From Clostridiales bacterium (GTDB lineage: Bacteria > Bacillota > Clostridia > Oscillospirales > Acutalibacteraceae), in the NCBI GenBank assembly GCA_022801595.1, contig JAAWSO010000001.1, positions 124,001-188,000 on the forward strand: DNA of 64,000 bases, written 5' to 3'. Shown piece after piece: positions 15,669-24,456 of this stretch. The notes beneath the pieces were generated by a model. The model did no database searches and was not told where the DNA came from. It was given only the letters and a program-made list of their open reading frames with translations. Made by a program: the position numbers and the translations under genes. Every line of letters starts with the position of its first letter. Position 1 is the first letter of the stretch.

Positions 15669-17126
15669 ATGCGTCTGAACGAATTAATCAGCGGCCTTGC
15701 TTATGAATGTTATGACTCGGCTGCTTTGGACTTGGAGATTTCCGATATTATCTACGATTCCCGCAAAATTGTCCCAGGATGCTTGTTTGTTTGTCTGCGA
15801 GGGGCGGCGGTGGATGGCCACACCTTTGCCCAGCAGGCTGCCCAGCAGGGGGCGGCCGCTATTCTAGCGGAAGAGGCGTTGGCAGCGGAGGTTCCCGTGA
15901 TCGTAGTCCCCAATACCCGCCAAGCTCTGGCGGTGGTTTCGGCAGCCTATTTTGGCCATCCGGCAGAGGAGTTACAGGTGATCGGCCTGACCGGAACCAA
16001 AGGGAAAACCACCATTTCTTATATGGTGCGTTCGATTTTGGAGCATGCCGGTTACCGCACTGGATTGATCGGGACCATTGGCGCCATGATCGGGGATCAG
16101 GTTATCAAAACCAACAATACAACCCCGGAGTCCTATGATTTGCAGCATTTTCTGCGGCAGATGGTAGAGGCGGGCTGTGACTGTGCGGTGATCGAGGCGT
16201 CTTCCATTGGTTTGAAAAATCATCGTACAGACGGTTTTGTGTTTGACTATGGAGTATTGAGCAACTTCTCGGAAGATCATATCGGAGGCAATGAGCACAA
16301 GGATATGCAGGAATATTTGGAAAGCAAACAGCTGTTATTCCGCCAATGTAAAACTGGGATTGTCAACCTGGACGACGCCCATTGCCAGCAGTTAATCGAA
16401 GGCCATACATGCCGCCTGGAAACCTACGGATTTGCACCGGAAGCTGACTTTCGTGCGTCGGAAGAAGTATTGTTATCCCGTCCTGGCTATTTAGGTGTCC
16501 AGTTTACCCTGCATCATCAGGGAGGATCGGAAGTCATCTCGGTGGATATTCCAGGGAAATTCAGCGTATACAACGCCTTAGCGGCGATTTCAGTGTGTCA
16601 TCACTTTGATCGGGTGACTCGGCAGGATATCGAAGCGGGGCTCAATTCGGTGAAGGTGAAGGGCCGGGTTGAGATCGTTCCGGTACCAGGGGATTATACC
16701 TTGTTGATTGATTACGCTCATAATGCGCTGAGCATGGAAAATATTTTGGAAACCCTGCGGGAATACCAGCCCACCCGATTGATTTGTCTGTTTGGAGCAG
16801 GGGGGAATCGTTCCCGTACCCGGCGGTTTGAAATGGGAGAAGTGTGCGGGCGGCTGGCAGATTTATCGGTCATTACCGCGGACAATTCCCGGTTTGAAGA
16901 TGTTATGGATATTATTGCGGATATCCAGGTTGGCATGGCGAAAACCACTGGGGAATCGGTCATCATTCCCGACCGGCGGGAAGCGATTCGCTACTGCATC
17001 CAAAATGCCCAGCCCGGCGATATCATTGTATTGGCGGGGAAAGGCCATGAGGATTATCAGGAAATCAAAGGGATCCAATATCCCTTTGATGAACGGGTGG
17101 TAGTGGCGGAAATTTTGAAGGGATGA
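15669..17126 (+). CDS. murE: UDP-MurNAc-L-Ala-D-Glu:amino acid ligase MurE
   Basis: 485 residues, with the three Mur-ligase domains. The ATP loop is VIGLTGTKGKTTISYMVR near residue 106; NNTTPES binds the UDP-MurNAc dipeptide; LLIDYAHNALSMENIL and IVLAGKGHEDYQEI are standard. It adds the third amino acid of the peptidoglycan stem. The specificity motif, DNPR in meso-diaminopimelate enzymes, here reads DNSR (ITADNSRFED). The Arg that contacts meso-DAP is kept, the Pro is lost, so meso-DAP is likely but not certain. It is followed by murF, 46 bases away. Confidence 0.95.
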   Translation: MRLNELISGLAYECYDSAALDLEISDIIYDSRKIVPGCLFVCLRGAAVDGHTFAQQAAQQGAAAILAEEALAAEVPVIVVPNTRQALAVVSAAYFGHPAEELQVIGLTGTKGKTTISYMVRSILEHAGYRTGLIGTIGAMIGDQVIKTNNTTPESYDLQHFLRQMVEAGCDCAVIEASSIGLKNHRTDGFVFDYGVLSNFSEDHIGGNEHKDMQEYLESKQLLFRQCKTGIVNLDDAHCQQLIEGHTCRLETYGFAPEADFRASEEVLLSRPGYLGVQFTLHHQGGSEVISVDIPGKFSVYNALAAISVCHHFDRVTRQDIEAGLNSVKVKGRVEIVPVPGDYTLLIDYAHNALSMENILETLREYQPTRLICLFGAGGNRSRTRRFEMGEVCGRLADLSVITADNSRFEDVMDIIADIQVGMAKTTGESVIIPDRREAIRYCIQNAQPGDIIVLAGKGHEDYQEIKGIQYPFDERVVVAEILKG

Positions 17127-17172
17127 CTAGGCCATGGAAACAAAAATGGACAGAAAAGAAATGGGGATTCAC

Positions 17173-18540
17173 ATGAAAATAACAGTGGGCCAAGTCCTGG
17201 ATGCCTGTAAAGGGACTTTACTTTGCGGAGAAACGGACACAGTGATTCATTCGGTGTGTATTGATAGCCGGAAGGTGACTCCCGGCGCTTTGTTCGTACC
17301 CATCAAGGGAGCGCGGAGCAACGGTCACGATTATATTGGTTCGGTGATGGAAGCGGGTGCGGCGGCGACACTGACCCAAGAGCATGACCATGCCCAAGGC
17401 CAGCAGGCTTGGATTCGGGTGGAGAATACCCAGAAAGCCTTGCAGGACATTGCCGCGGCTTATCGGAGTTGGTTTTCCATTCCATTGGTAGGGATTACGG
17501 GAAGCGTGGGAAAAACCACCACCAAGGAAATGGTGGCGTTAGCGCTTTCGGCAGGCTTTCGCGTGATGAAAACCGCTGGAAACTTCAACAGCCAAATCGG
17601 TTTGCCGCTGACGCTGTTTCAGTTGCAGCCAGAGGATACTGCGGCTGTCATTGAAATGGGCATGAGCGATTTTGGGGAGATGGAACGGCTGGCTCAGATT
17701 GCCCGGCCTCAATATGCTGTTGTAACCAACATTGGGATTTCCCACATTGAAAATCTCAAAACCCAAGAACATATTATGGCGGAAAAGCTGCGCATTACCG
17801 ATACCTTTACTGAGAATTCGGTGCTGTTCCTCAATGGAGACGATCCGCTGTTGTCCACCGTTCAAAAATGGAGTCCTGGAAAGCTGATTATCTACGGCAC
17901 CAGCGAAACGGCAGATTACCGGGCTTCCCAGGTGGTGGTGCAAGGTAGAGAAACAGTCTATACCCTCACCACACCGACCCAAACCCGTATTGTTACCCTG
18001 CCCGCTTTGGGGCTGCATAACGTCCTGAATTCCTTGGCAGCGGTCGCGGTCAGTGAACAACTGGGATTGGAGTTGGATGAGATTCTTGTAAAGCTAAGAA
18101 GCTATACACCACCTACTATGCGTCAAGAAATTCACGAAGTTCATGGGATTACCGTGATTGATGATTCTTACAATGCAAGCCCGGATTCCATTAAGAGCGG
18201 TGTAGATGTGTTGTGCAGCCTGGATCATCCGGGCAGACGGGTGGCTGTGCTGGCGGATATGCTGGAGCTGGGGGATATTGCCCACTTAGCCCATTTTGAT
18301 GTGGGGGTTCATGTGGCCAAAGCCGGGGTGGAAATGTTGGTGGGAATCGGAACCTGGGCCAAACAGATGGCGGAGGGAGCTTTGTCTGTCAATCCAGCGA
18401 TTCAAATTGCTCTTTGCAAGAATAATCAGGAGGCTCTGGATATACTGCAAAAAGAGATTCGGGAAGGGGATTGTATTTTGGTCAAAGGTTCGCGTAGCAT
18501 GAAGACCGACGAAATAGTAAAAGAATTATTACAAAGGTAA
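17173..18540 (+). CDS. murF: UDP-MurNAc-tripeptide:D-Ala-D-Ala ligase MurF
   Basis: 455 residues from ATG 17173. The product begins MKITVGQVLDACKGTLLCGE, a typical MurF start, and GGGGA lies close upstream; an in-frame ATG at 17134 would add 13 residues with a poor ribosome site. The ATP loop is GITGSVGKTTTKEMVALALS; AGNFNSQIGLPLTL, EMGMSDFGEMERLAQIARP and IDDSYNASPDSIKS are MurF signatures. It adds D-Ala-D-Ala to complete the cytoplasmic muropeptide. It is cotranscribed with murE; mraY and murD, often next, are absent. Confidence 0.96.
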   Translation: MKITVGQVLDACKGTLLCGETDTVIHSVCIDSRKVTPGALFVPIKGARSNGHDYIGSVMEAGAAATLTQEHDHAQGQQAWIRVENTQKALQDIAAAYRSWFSIPLVGITGSVGKTTTKEMVALALSAGFRVMKTAGNFNSQIGLPLTLFQLQPEDTAAVIEMGMSDFGEMERLAQIARPQYAVVTNIGISHIENLKTQEHIMAEKLRITDTFTENSVLFLNGDDPLLSTVQKWSPGKLIIYGTSETADYRASQVVVQGRETVYTLTTPTQTRIVTLPALGLHNVLNSLAAVAVSEQLGLELDEILVKLRSYTPPTMRQEIHEVHGITVIDDSYNASPDSIKSGVDVLCSLDHPGRRVAVLADMLELGDIAHLAHFDVGVHVAKAGVEMLVGIGTWAKQMAEGALSVNPAIQIALCKNNQEALDILQKEIREGDCILVKGSRSMKTDEIVKELLQR

Positions 18541-18562
18541 AAAATTAGACATATTCCCGGGA

Positions 18563-18597
18563 AGAGCGTGTTTTTTGTACACTCTCTTTTTTTCTTT
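18563..18597 (+). terminator. Terminator of murE-murF
   Basis: Stem AGAGCGTGT/ACACTCTCT (one mismatch) followed by a long T-rich tail. Confidence 0.75.
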
Positions 18598-18807
18598 TAA
18601 AAAATGTCGGAAAATAGCAAGTTTTCGTGTCGATTATTTTATGAATAAATTATGAATAAAAAACAAAAAAGGGAAAAATGGGTTGTGCTTTTTTCCAAGT
18701 TATGATAAAATGTAACTAAATTGTTACGATTGTAATTTGTTGTAATGAAGAAGGAAACCATCTTTTTTGGAAAAGAAGAGAAGATGTTAGATATTGGAGG
18801 CATAACA

Positions 18808-20112
18808 ATGAGCTTCGCAAAGAGATTTCTTGCGGCAACCATGGTCCTTTTGATGGTTGTCGGTATTGTGGCGGCAAGCGTCGGAATGGCGGGAAACCAG
18901 GCGCAAGCTGCCAGCGCGAAAACAGGTACCGGCTTGTCGGAACACGCAATAAAAGCGTATAACGAAGGCTGGCAATATCATTATGGTTCTTACGGGGAAT
19001 TTGTCAATGGAACACGGGCAACCGACTGCGGCGGCTTGATCAAATCCTATCTTTGGTGGACCAGTGACAGCCAGAATCCCAGGGCAGGCGCCATTTCCGT
19101 GGCTGGCGGCGCAGGAGCAATGCTCAATTCCGCCACCGCCAGCGGTACCATTGATTATTCCGACCCATCTTCCTTGCCTCGGGTTCATGGGCTTATCCTA
19201 TATCAGCCGGGCCATGTGGGGGTGTATGTGGGGAACAATATGGCGGTAGACAACCGGGATTATGGGCTGAACATTAAGTATGAAAAAGTATTTGGCCGGG
19301 CGAAGAACAAATGGACAACTTGGTTTAAGCTTCCTCAAATCAGCTATCCTACCACCGGTTGGGCCACCTTCCAAGGCCAGAAATTTTATTATGAAAACGG
19401 GCAATATATCATCAATACCACCCGTACTATTGACGGGATAACGTATTCCTTTGGCTCCGACGGGGTAGCCAAACAGACCGGAGGAACGCCCACAGTGTCT
19501 TCTTCCAACACTGCAACCGCTTCTCAGAAGAAAACAGAAGTAGCTGGAACCGTAGCGAAGAAACAGGCCGCAGGCCACACAGCGAGCGTAGACGCTGCGC
19601 AAACAGAGGACGCCGTGAAAAAAGCTGCGGAAGAACGTGCGGCTAAGGCCATCGAAGAAAAAATGGCAGCAGTAGCCCAGGAAAAGCAGAAAACGGAAGC
19701 CGCTGATACGAGAAATGAAAATGCTCCCAGCGAATCTCCATCGGCGGAGCCGGTTGCCGCTAGCCAGAGCCAGCTGTCAGAATCCGAAGAGGAAGCGCTC
19801 AATCATCTGACTACTTTGGGCTTGGCCGCAAATGATGGAAATACCGAGTCTTCGGTCAATTCTGTGCCGGAATCTCAGCCGGATGACTTGGTATTCGCGG
19901 ATGGCGTGATTCCAAAAGCTTCCGCGAAAGCAACCGTGTTTGACGCACCCCAGCAGGTGAAAGGGATGAACAGTATTTTGGCTATGCTAATTGTACTGGC
20001 AGCCACCGGTATTACGGCGGCAATTGTCATCCCGAGAAGGCTTCATCTGGTGCGTAAACATGGGCGTGTATCCAAAAAACGGGTTTTTCGAGGCTTTCGC
20101 AACAAAAAATAA
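18808..20112 (+). CDS. Secreted NlpC/P60-like cell-wall hydrolase with C-terminal membrane anchor
   Basis: 434 residues. It starts with a signal peptide (cleavage near AQA-AS, residue 35). A cysteine-peptidase-like domain follows, with RATDCGGLIKSYLWW (Cys74) and LYQPGHVGVYVGNN (His136), the Cys and His arrangement of NlpC/P60 enzymes. Next is a short aromatic wall-binding-like repeat (FQGQKFYYENGQYI), then an Ala/Glu/Lys-rich spacer of about 150 residues. A hydrophobic helix (SILAMLIVLAATGITAAIVI) and a basic tail anchor the protein. ATG 18808 follows GGAGG by seven bases. It probably cleaves peptidoglycan stem peptides, perhaps during growth or sporulation. Confidence 0.82.
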   Translation: MSFAKRFLAATMVLLMVVGIVAASVGMAGNQAQAASAKTGTGLSEHAIKAYNEGWQYHYGSYGEFVNGTRATDCGGLIKSYLWWTSDSQNPRAGAISVAGGAGAMLNSATASGTIDYSDPSSLPRVHGLILYQPGHVGVYVGNNMAVDNRDYGLNIKYEKVFGRAKNKWTTWFKLPQISYPTTGWATFQGQKFYYENGQYIINTTRTIDGITYSFGSDGVAKQTGGTPTVSSSNTATASQKKTEVAGTVAKKQAAGHTASVDAAQTEDAVKKAAEERAAKAIEEKMAAVAQEKQKTEAADTRNENAPSESPSAEPVAASQSQLSESEEEALNHLTTLGLAANDGNTESSVNSVPESQPDDLVFADGVIPKASAKATVFDAPQQVKGMNSILAMLIVLAATGITAAIVIPRRLHLVRKHGRVSKKRVFRGFRNKK

Positions 20113-20144
20113 AATTTTTAAAATGGAATGATAGAATTTTTCGG

Positions 20145-20177
20145 AATGCTCTCAGTATTTGACTGGGAGCATTTTTC
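20145..20177 (+). terminator. Terminator of the cell-wall hydrolase gene
   Basis: Stem AATGCTCTCAGT (20145-20156)/ACTGGGAGCATT (20162-20173) with one G-U pair, then a T-run. Confidence 0.88.
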
Positions 20178-20379
20178 TTTTTCCGTCCAATCTTACCAAA
20201 CGGGCGAGGAAATGACTGGCTTGAAAAAATCCAAACCCCATGCCTTGGTGTGTAGTTTCAAGAAATTGCTGTTTCCACGTACATTTGGCAAAATAAAAAA
20301 TCACTTCTCGTAACAGATTAATAGAGCGTTGAATTCCGCCAGATAAGCGGAAAATACGCAAACAGAAAGGAGGATGAAA

Positions 20380-21636
20380 ATGAAGCAGTTTTTTCGGATG
20401 CTCAGCGGCTTGACTGCTGGGTGTGCGGTGATTCTGAGTGCAATTCTGACGATTGCAGGGACCAGTATGCCGGATTCTTATCGAATATCTTCCAATAGTT
20501 CCCTGTCCGTGACCGCTATGGGAATGACTGCTCAAATTGGCAAGCCCTCCGATCAGGGAGAGCTGTTGGCCAATGCCAGTTCCCCAGGCGCGAACGGGCA
20601 AAGCAACAAATATGAAACACAGCTGATGCTTTTTCAGACAATCCCCATTAAAACTGTGCAGGTGGATGTGGTGGAAGAAACCAAGGTGATTCCCTGCGGA
20701 ACACCCTTTGGCATTAAGATGTTTACCAATGGTGTGGTAGTGGTTGGCACCGCCGATATTGATACCCCGGAAAAGACCGTCAATCCAGCGGCGGTAGCTG
20801 GGATCAAGATCGGTGACGTGATTACTCAAGTTAATGGGGAACCAGTGAATCAAAATGAGGAAATTGCAGAGGCAATTGAGGAAAGCGAGGGCAAGCCTTT
20901 GTCTTTGACCTTTTTGCGGGAAAAAAAGACCATGCATGCCACCTTGACTCCAGTGAAATCCTCCTACGATAACACCTATAAAGGCGGTCTGTGGGTACGG
21001 GACAGCACAGCCGGAATCGGGACCGTAACCTTTTATGATCCAGAAGCGGGCTCATTTGGCGGACTGGGCCATGGAATTTGCGATAATGATACTCGTGATC
21101 TGATGCCGATGAAAACCGGTGAGATCGTAGCGGTAACGATTAGCGGTGTGGTAAAGGGTCAGCAGGGCAGCGCCGGCGAATTACGGGGTTATTTTACCAG
21201 CGATGAGCCAGTAGGCACGCTGGCGGCCAATTTAGAAACCGGTGTCTATGGATCTATGGACCAGTCTCCCGTGGCAGGAGAGGCGGTTCCGGTAGCAATG
21301 AAACAGGAAGTGAAAACCGGTCCAGCCAAAATTCTAGCTACCATTGAGGGGGATAACCCACAATACTATGATGCAGAAATCCAGTCAGTCGATTATAGCG
21401 GCGATACCACAACCAAAAATATGGTGGTAAAAATTACTGATCCCAAGCTGCTGGAAGCGACAGGGGGAATCGTACAGGGCATGAGCGGCAGTCCAATTTT
21501 ACAGAATGGAAAGCTGATTGGAGCGGTCACTCATGTATTTTTGAGCGATCCCAGCCAGGGATATGGCATCTTTGCAGAGAATATGCTGGAAGTCAGCGAA
21601 CAATTGGGGCAAAACACATTGTCGAAAGTATCCTAA
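20380..21636 (+). CDS. spoIVB: SpoIVB serine peptidase (S55), sporulation checkpoint
   Basis: 418 residues. It has an N-terminal membrane anchor, a PDZ domain (IKIGDVITQVNGEPVNQNEE) and the S55 peptidase domain. The catalytic Ser is in GIVQGMSGSPILQNGKLIGA and the His in FGGLGHGICDNDT, both standard for SpoIVB. In Bacillus the forespore secretes SpoIVB, which cleaves SpoIVFA to trigger pro-SigK processing. AAAGGAGG abuts ATG 20374 but is six bases before ATG 20380, so the latter is chosen. Spo0A follows downstream, the arrangement conserved across endospore formers. Confidence 0.96.
   Translation: MKQFFRMLSGLTAGCAVILSAILTIAGTSMPDSYRISSNSSLSVTAMGMTAQIGKPSDQGELLANASSPGANGQSNKYETQLMLFQTIPIKTVQVDVVEETKVIPCGTPFGIKMFTNGVVVVGTADIDTPEKTVNPAAVAGIKIGDVITQVNGEPVNQNEEIAEAIEESEGKPLSLTFLREKKTMHATLTPVKSSYDNTYKGGLWVRDSTAGIGTVTFYDPEAGSFGGLGHGICDNDTRDLMPMKTGEIVAVTISGVVKGQQGSAGELRGYFTSDEPVGTLAANLETGVYGSMDQSPVAGEAVPVAMKQEVKTGPAKILATIEGDNPQYYDAEIQSVDYSGDTTTKNMVVKITDPKLLEATGGIVQGMSGSPILQNGKLIGAVTHVFLSDPSQGYGIFAENMLEVSEQLGQNTLSKVS
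21619..21626 (+). promoter_or_regulatory. Candidate Spo0A box within the end of spoIVB
   Basis: TTGTCGAA matches the 0A-box core TGTCGAA and lies about 110 bases before the spo0A -35 box. A second, imperfect match, TTCGAACA on the other strand, is at 21651-21658. It suggests Spo0A autoregulation, as in Bacillus, but a 7-base match can occur by chance. Confidence 0.4.
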
Positions 21637-21735
21637 GAATATGATGATTTTCGAACAAAATTTGAAGGAATCATGCATCAATAACATTCTTCCAATATTT
21701 TTTCCCGAAATTGAAAAAAATATTTTTACAATCTA

Positions 21736-21764
21736 TTGCCATTTTTACCATTTTATGGTAATAT
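21736..21764 (+). promoter_or_regulatory. SigA-type promoter of spo0A
   Basis: TTGCCA (21736-21741), 17 bases, TAATAT (21759-21764), 43 bases before the ATG. The spacer holds the small palindrome TACCATTTTATGGTA. Confidence 0.65.
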
Positions 21765-21807
21765 AACGGTAACAAAATTATTACAAGATATTACAGGGGG
21801 AGAAACC

Positions 21808-22566
21808 ATGGAAAAATTATTGAAATTGTTGATTTCTGACGACGGGGCTGAATGGAATCGGGATGCTGCTCGGGCATTCCAAACGGCGGGATTTGAGTTG
21901 ATTTATGTCAAAAAAGATGGTTTTATGGTTTTGGAAAAAATAGAACAAGAACATCCCGATTTGGTTTTGATTGACTTATTTATGCCCAGCTTGGACGCCA
22001 TTGGTGTCATTCATTCTGCAAAACGTACGTTAGAAGATCATGCCCCTTTGTTTTTTGTGAAGTCAGCGTTTAGCAGTCCCACCTTGGAGCGGGAGATTAT
22101 GCAAAGCGGCGCTTCCTATTTTACCATTTGTCCCTTCAATGCAGAGGAGCTGGCTCAACGGATGCTTCAATTTTGCGCGCACAGCCAGTCCCATGAAGAA
22201 GAACATCAACCAACCCTGGAAATCCAGGTAACCGAAATCCTTCATCAAATTGGCGTACCGGCTCATATCAAAGGATACCACTACCTGCGGGATTCTATTA
22301 TGATGGCCATTGAAACGCCAGATATTATCAATGCGGTCACGAAGCAACTGTATCCATCGGTTGCAAAACGGTATGAGACTACCTCGTCCCGAGTAGAAAG
22401 AGCCATTCGCCATGCGATTGAAGTGGCTTGGGATCGAGGTGATGTGGATATTCTCAACAGTTATTTTGGATATACCATTCACAATACCAGAGGAAAGCCA
22501 ACCAACAGTGAGTTTATTGCTATGATCAGTGATAAACTTCGTTTACACATGAAAACAGCAAGCTAA
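21808..22566 (+). CDS. spo0A: Sporulation master regulator Spo0A, atypical receiver
   Basis: 252 residues. The C-terminal effector domain is near-canonical: ILHQIGVPAHIKGYHYLRDS, then VERAIRHAIEVAWDRGDVDI (the DNA-recognition helix) and KPTNSEFIAMISDKLRLHMK. The receiver keeps the acidic pair Asp11-Asp12 and phospho-acceptor Asp56 (LIDLFMP), with Ser86 in the Thr/Ser switch position. However, the universal Lys108 (SYFxxKPF in relatives) is Cys here (SYFTICPF). That Lys normally contacts the phosphoryl group, so phosphorylation may be weakened or differently controlled. ATG 21808 follows GGGGGAG. The frame is open from 21736, but that start overlaps the promoter. Confidence 0.97.
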   Translation: MEKLLKLLISDDGAEWNRDAARAFQTAGFELIYVKKDGFMVLEKIEQEHPDLVLIDLFMPSLDAIGVIHSAKRTLEDHAPLFFVKSAFSSPTLEREIMQSGASYFTICPFNAEELAQRMLQFCAHSQSHEEEHQPTLEIQVTEILHQIGVPAHIKGYHYLRDSIMMAIETPDIINAVTKQLYPSVAKRYETTSSRVERAIRHAIEVAWDRGDVDILNSYFGYTIHNTRGKPTNSEFIAMISDKLRLHMKTAS

Positions 22567-22588
22567 ATCAAAGAAATAAAAAAGGAAA

Positions 22589-22637
22589 GCAGCCTTTTCC
22601 CATCCCGAAAAACGGAAGGAGAAAGGGCTGTTTTTCG
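22589..22637 (+). terminator. Terminator between spo0A and putP
   Basis: Long stem GCAGCC...GGGCTG (with inner TTCC/GGAA-type pairing and CCG/CGG at the top), then TTTTT. It may also serve the convergent putP. Confidence 0.75.
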
Positions 22638-22690
22638 TATTTGTTGATTTCTTACAAGAAAATTCACCGTTTGTCTGAATGGTAACTGTT

Positions 22691-24244
22691 TTATTCATCC
22701 GTTTTGATTGCATGTTCTGCAACCAGGTCATCCAAATGCTTGAATGCCACTACTGCGTCAAATACATCGGTAATTTTTTTGTCCGGTTTTTTTGTGACGA
22801 AACTTATCGCGATCATCAATAAGAGGCTGATGCAAAAACCGGGAATCAGGGAGTAAAGTCCTGTGATGGCCCCCAAGGTGCCAGCGGGTCCCACAGGGAT
22901 GTAGTCCCACAAAATCACAGTCAGGCCACCCGAAATCATGCTGGATGCTGCGCCTGCAAAGTTCGAGCGTCTCCAAAACAATGACAGCAGAACAACGGGC
23001 CCAAAGGCTGCGCCGAAACCCGCCCAGGCATTGGATACCAGATTCATGACACTGTTTTCTGGATTTCGGGCAATGAGGAACGCAAGGACGGAAATCACCA
23101 CAACACTGATCCGGCTGACCCACATCATGCTTTTCTCACTGGCATTTTTTCGAATGATTCCTTTGTATATATCTTCGGAAATAGAGGAAGCGGTTACCAA
23201 AAGCTGGGAGTCGGAAGTGGACATAATTGCTGCCAGAATCCCGCAAAGCAGAATGCCGCCGATCAATGGAAAAGCCAGACGGTTGGAGAAAATTTCATAG
23301 ATCATGGTAATGAATACACTTTCGTTGTTGTTGATTGGGCTGTTTGCGAAGAAAGCGTAGCCGATGGCTCCCACCAGGCAAGCGATGGAAATGGAGATGA
23401 TCACCCACACCATAGCGATCACCCGGGATTTCCGTACCTCCCGCTCATTTTTGATGGCCATGAAGCGTATTAGAATGTGGGGCATGCCAAAGTATCCTAA
23501 CCCCCAGGCCAATTGTGAAATGATGTTTATGACCGAGATCGGTTCACCGCCGCTGTAGCCTGGATTGAGAAAATGAGTGCCTAAGGAATTCAGGATATGG
23601 GAGGTTTCTCCAACACCGCCCATCATGCCAATGGCAATGGATGGAACCACAATTAGGGTAATCAGCATCATAAAGCCTTGGACAAAGTCGGTCCAACAAA
23701 CTGCAAGGAACCCTCCCAGAAAGGTATAGACCAGGATAACTAAGACCCCAATGGCCAAAGCAACGGTGTAATTCAGGTCAAAAATCGTGGAGAACAATGT
23801 AGCTCCGGAGGCAAAACCAGATGCGGTGTAAATCAGGAAGAAGATGGTAATAAACAGCGAGGAAGCTACCCGCAGGATCTTGCCGTGCCTGCCAAAGCGA
23901 TTTTCAAAAAATTGAGGCAAAGTCAGGGAATTTCCGGCTTTCATGGTGTATCGGCGCAGACGAGAAGCGACTAATATCCAGTTGAGAACGGTTCCAATGA
24001 CCAGCCCTGCCGCCATCCAAATTTGTCCAGCGCCGAAGGCGTAGATCGAACCGGGAAGCCCCATTAAGAGCCATCCGCTCATGTCGGAAGCTTGGGCACT
24101 CAGAGCCGCCACCCAACCGCCCAAATTTCGCCCGCCTAAAAAATAATCTTCGGTGTTTTTGGTCTTTTTATAGGAGATCAGACCAATCAGCATCATAATC
24201 CCTAAGTAGCAGGCAAATGCCACCATAATCCATATATGATTCAT
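22691..24244 (-). CDS. putP: Sodium/proline symporter PutP
   Basis: 517 residues with about 13 membrane helices, matching the SSS family. Conserved blocks include KKTKNTEDYFLGGRNLGGWV near the start, ALSAQASDMSGWLLMGLPGS (the proline symporter signature), FFENRFG and GGFLAVCWTDFVQGFMML. ATG 24244 has GAGGGA six bases upstream; the frame is open to 24277 without a better start. It imports proline with Na+ as carbon or nitrogen source or osmoprotectant. It is a single gene, divergent from the alcohol dehydrogenase. Confidence 0.95.
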   Translation of the reverse strand: MNHIWIMVAFACYLGIMMLIGLISYKKTKNTEDYFLGGRNLGGWVAALSAQASDMSGWLLMGLPGSIYAFGAGQIWMAAGLVIGTVLNWILVASRLRRYTMKAGNSLTLPQFFENRFGRHGKILRVASSLFITIFFLIYTASGFASGATLFSTIFDLNYTVALAIGVLVILVYTFLGGFLAVCWTDFVQGFMMLITLIVVPSIAIGMMGGVGETSHILNSLGTHFLNPGYSGGEPISVINIISQLAWGLGYFGMPHILIRFMAIKNEREVRKSRVIAMVWVIISISIACLVGAIGYAFFANSPINNNESVFITMIYEIFSNRLAFPLIGGILLCGILAAIMSTSDSQLLVTASSISEDIYKGIIRKNASEKSMMWVSRISVVVISVLAFLIARNPENSVMNLVSNAWAGFGAAFGPVVLLSLFWRRSNFAGAASSMISGGLTVILWDYIPVGPAGTLGAITGLYSLIPGFCISLLLMIAISFVTKKPDKKITDVFDAVVAFKHLDDLVAEHAIKTDE

Positions 24245-24383
24245 AAGAATCCCTCTTCTGAAAGAAATGTAATCCATTCGAAATTGGTTGGTTATATAGA
24301 AACGAAACTCTTTCTATTATGTACAATCAATCGACGGATTACTCAAATACCGGAAACGTACTTAAGGCTTCTATCAAAATCGT

Positions 24384-24412
24384 TTGAAATTTACCCAAAA
24401 ATCAGGTATCCT
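24384..24412 (+). promoter_or_regulatory. SigA-type promoter of the alcohol dehydrogenase gene
   Basis: TTGAAA (24384-24389), 17 bases, TATCCT (24407-24412). Confidence 0.65.
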
Positions 24413-24456
24413 AACAAATAGAAACCTCAATTGACTTTGGAAAGGAAGGGAGCAAT

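Noticed and set aside
18745-18807. Longer N-terminus of the cell-wall hydrolase
   Set aside because: The signal peptide begins at 18808, with GGAGG seven bases upstream.
23364-23558. Frames antisense to putP
   Set aside because: They lie within a certain transporter gene with no ribosome sites.
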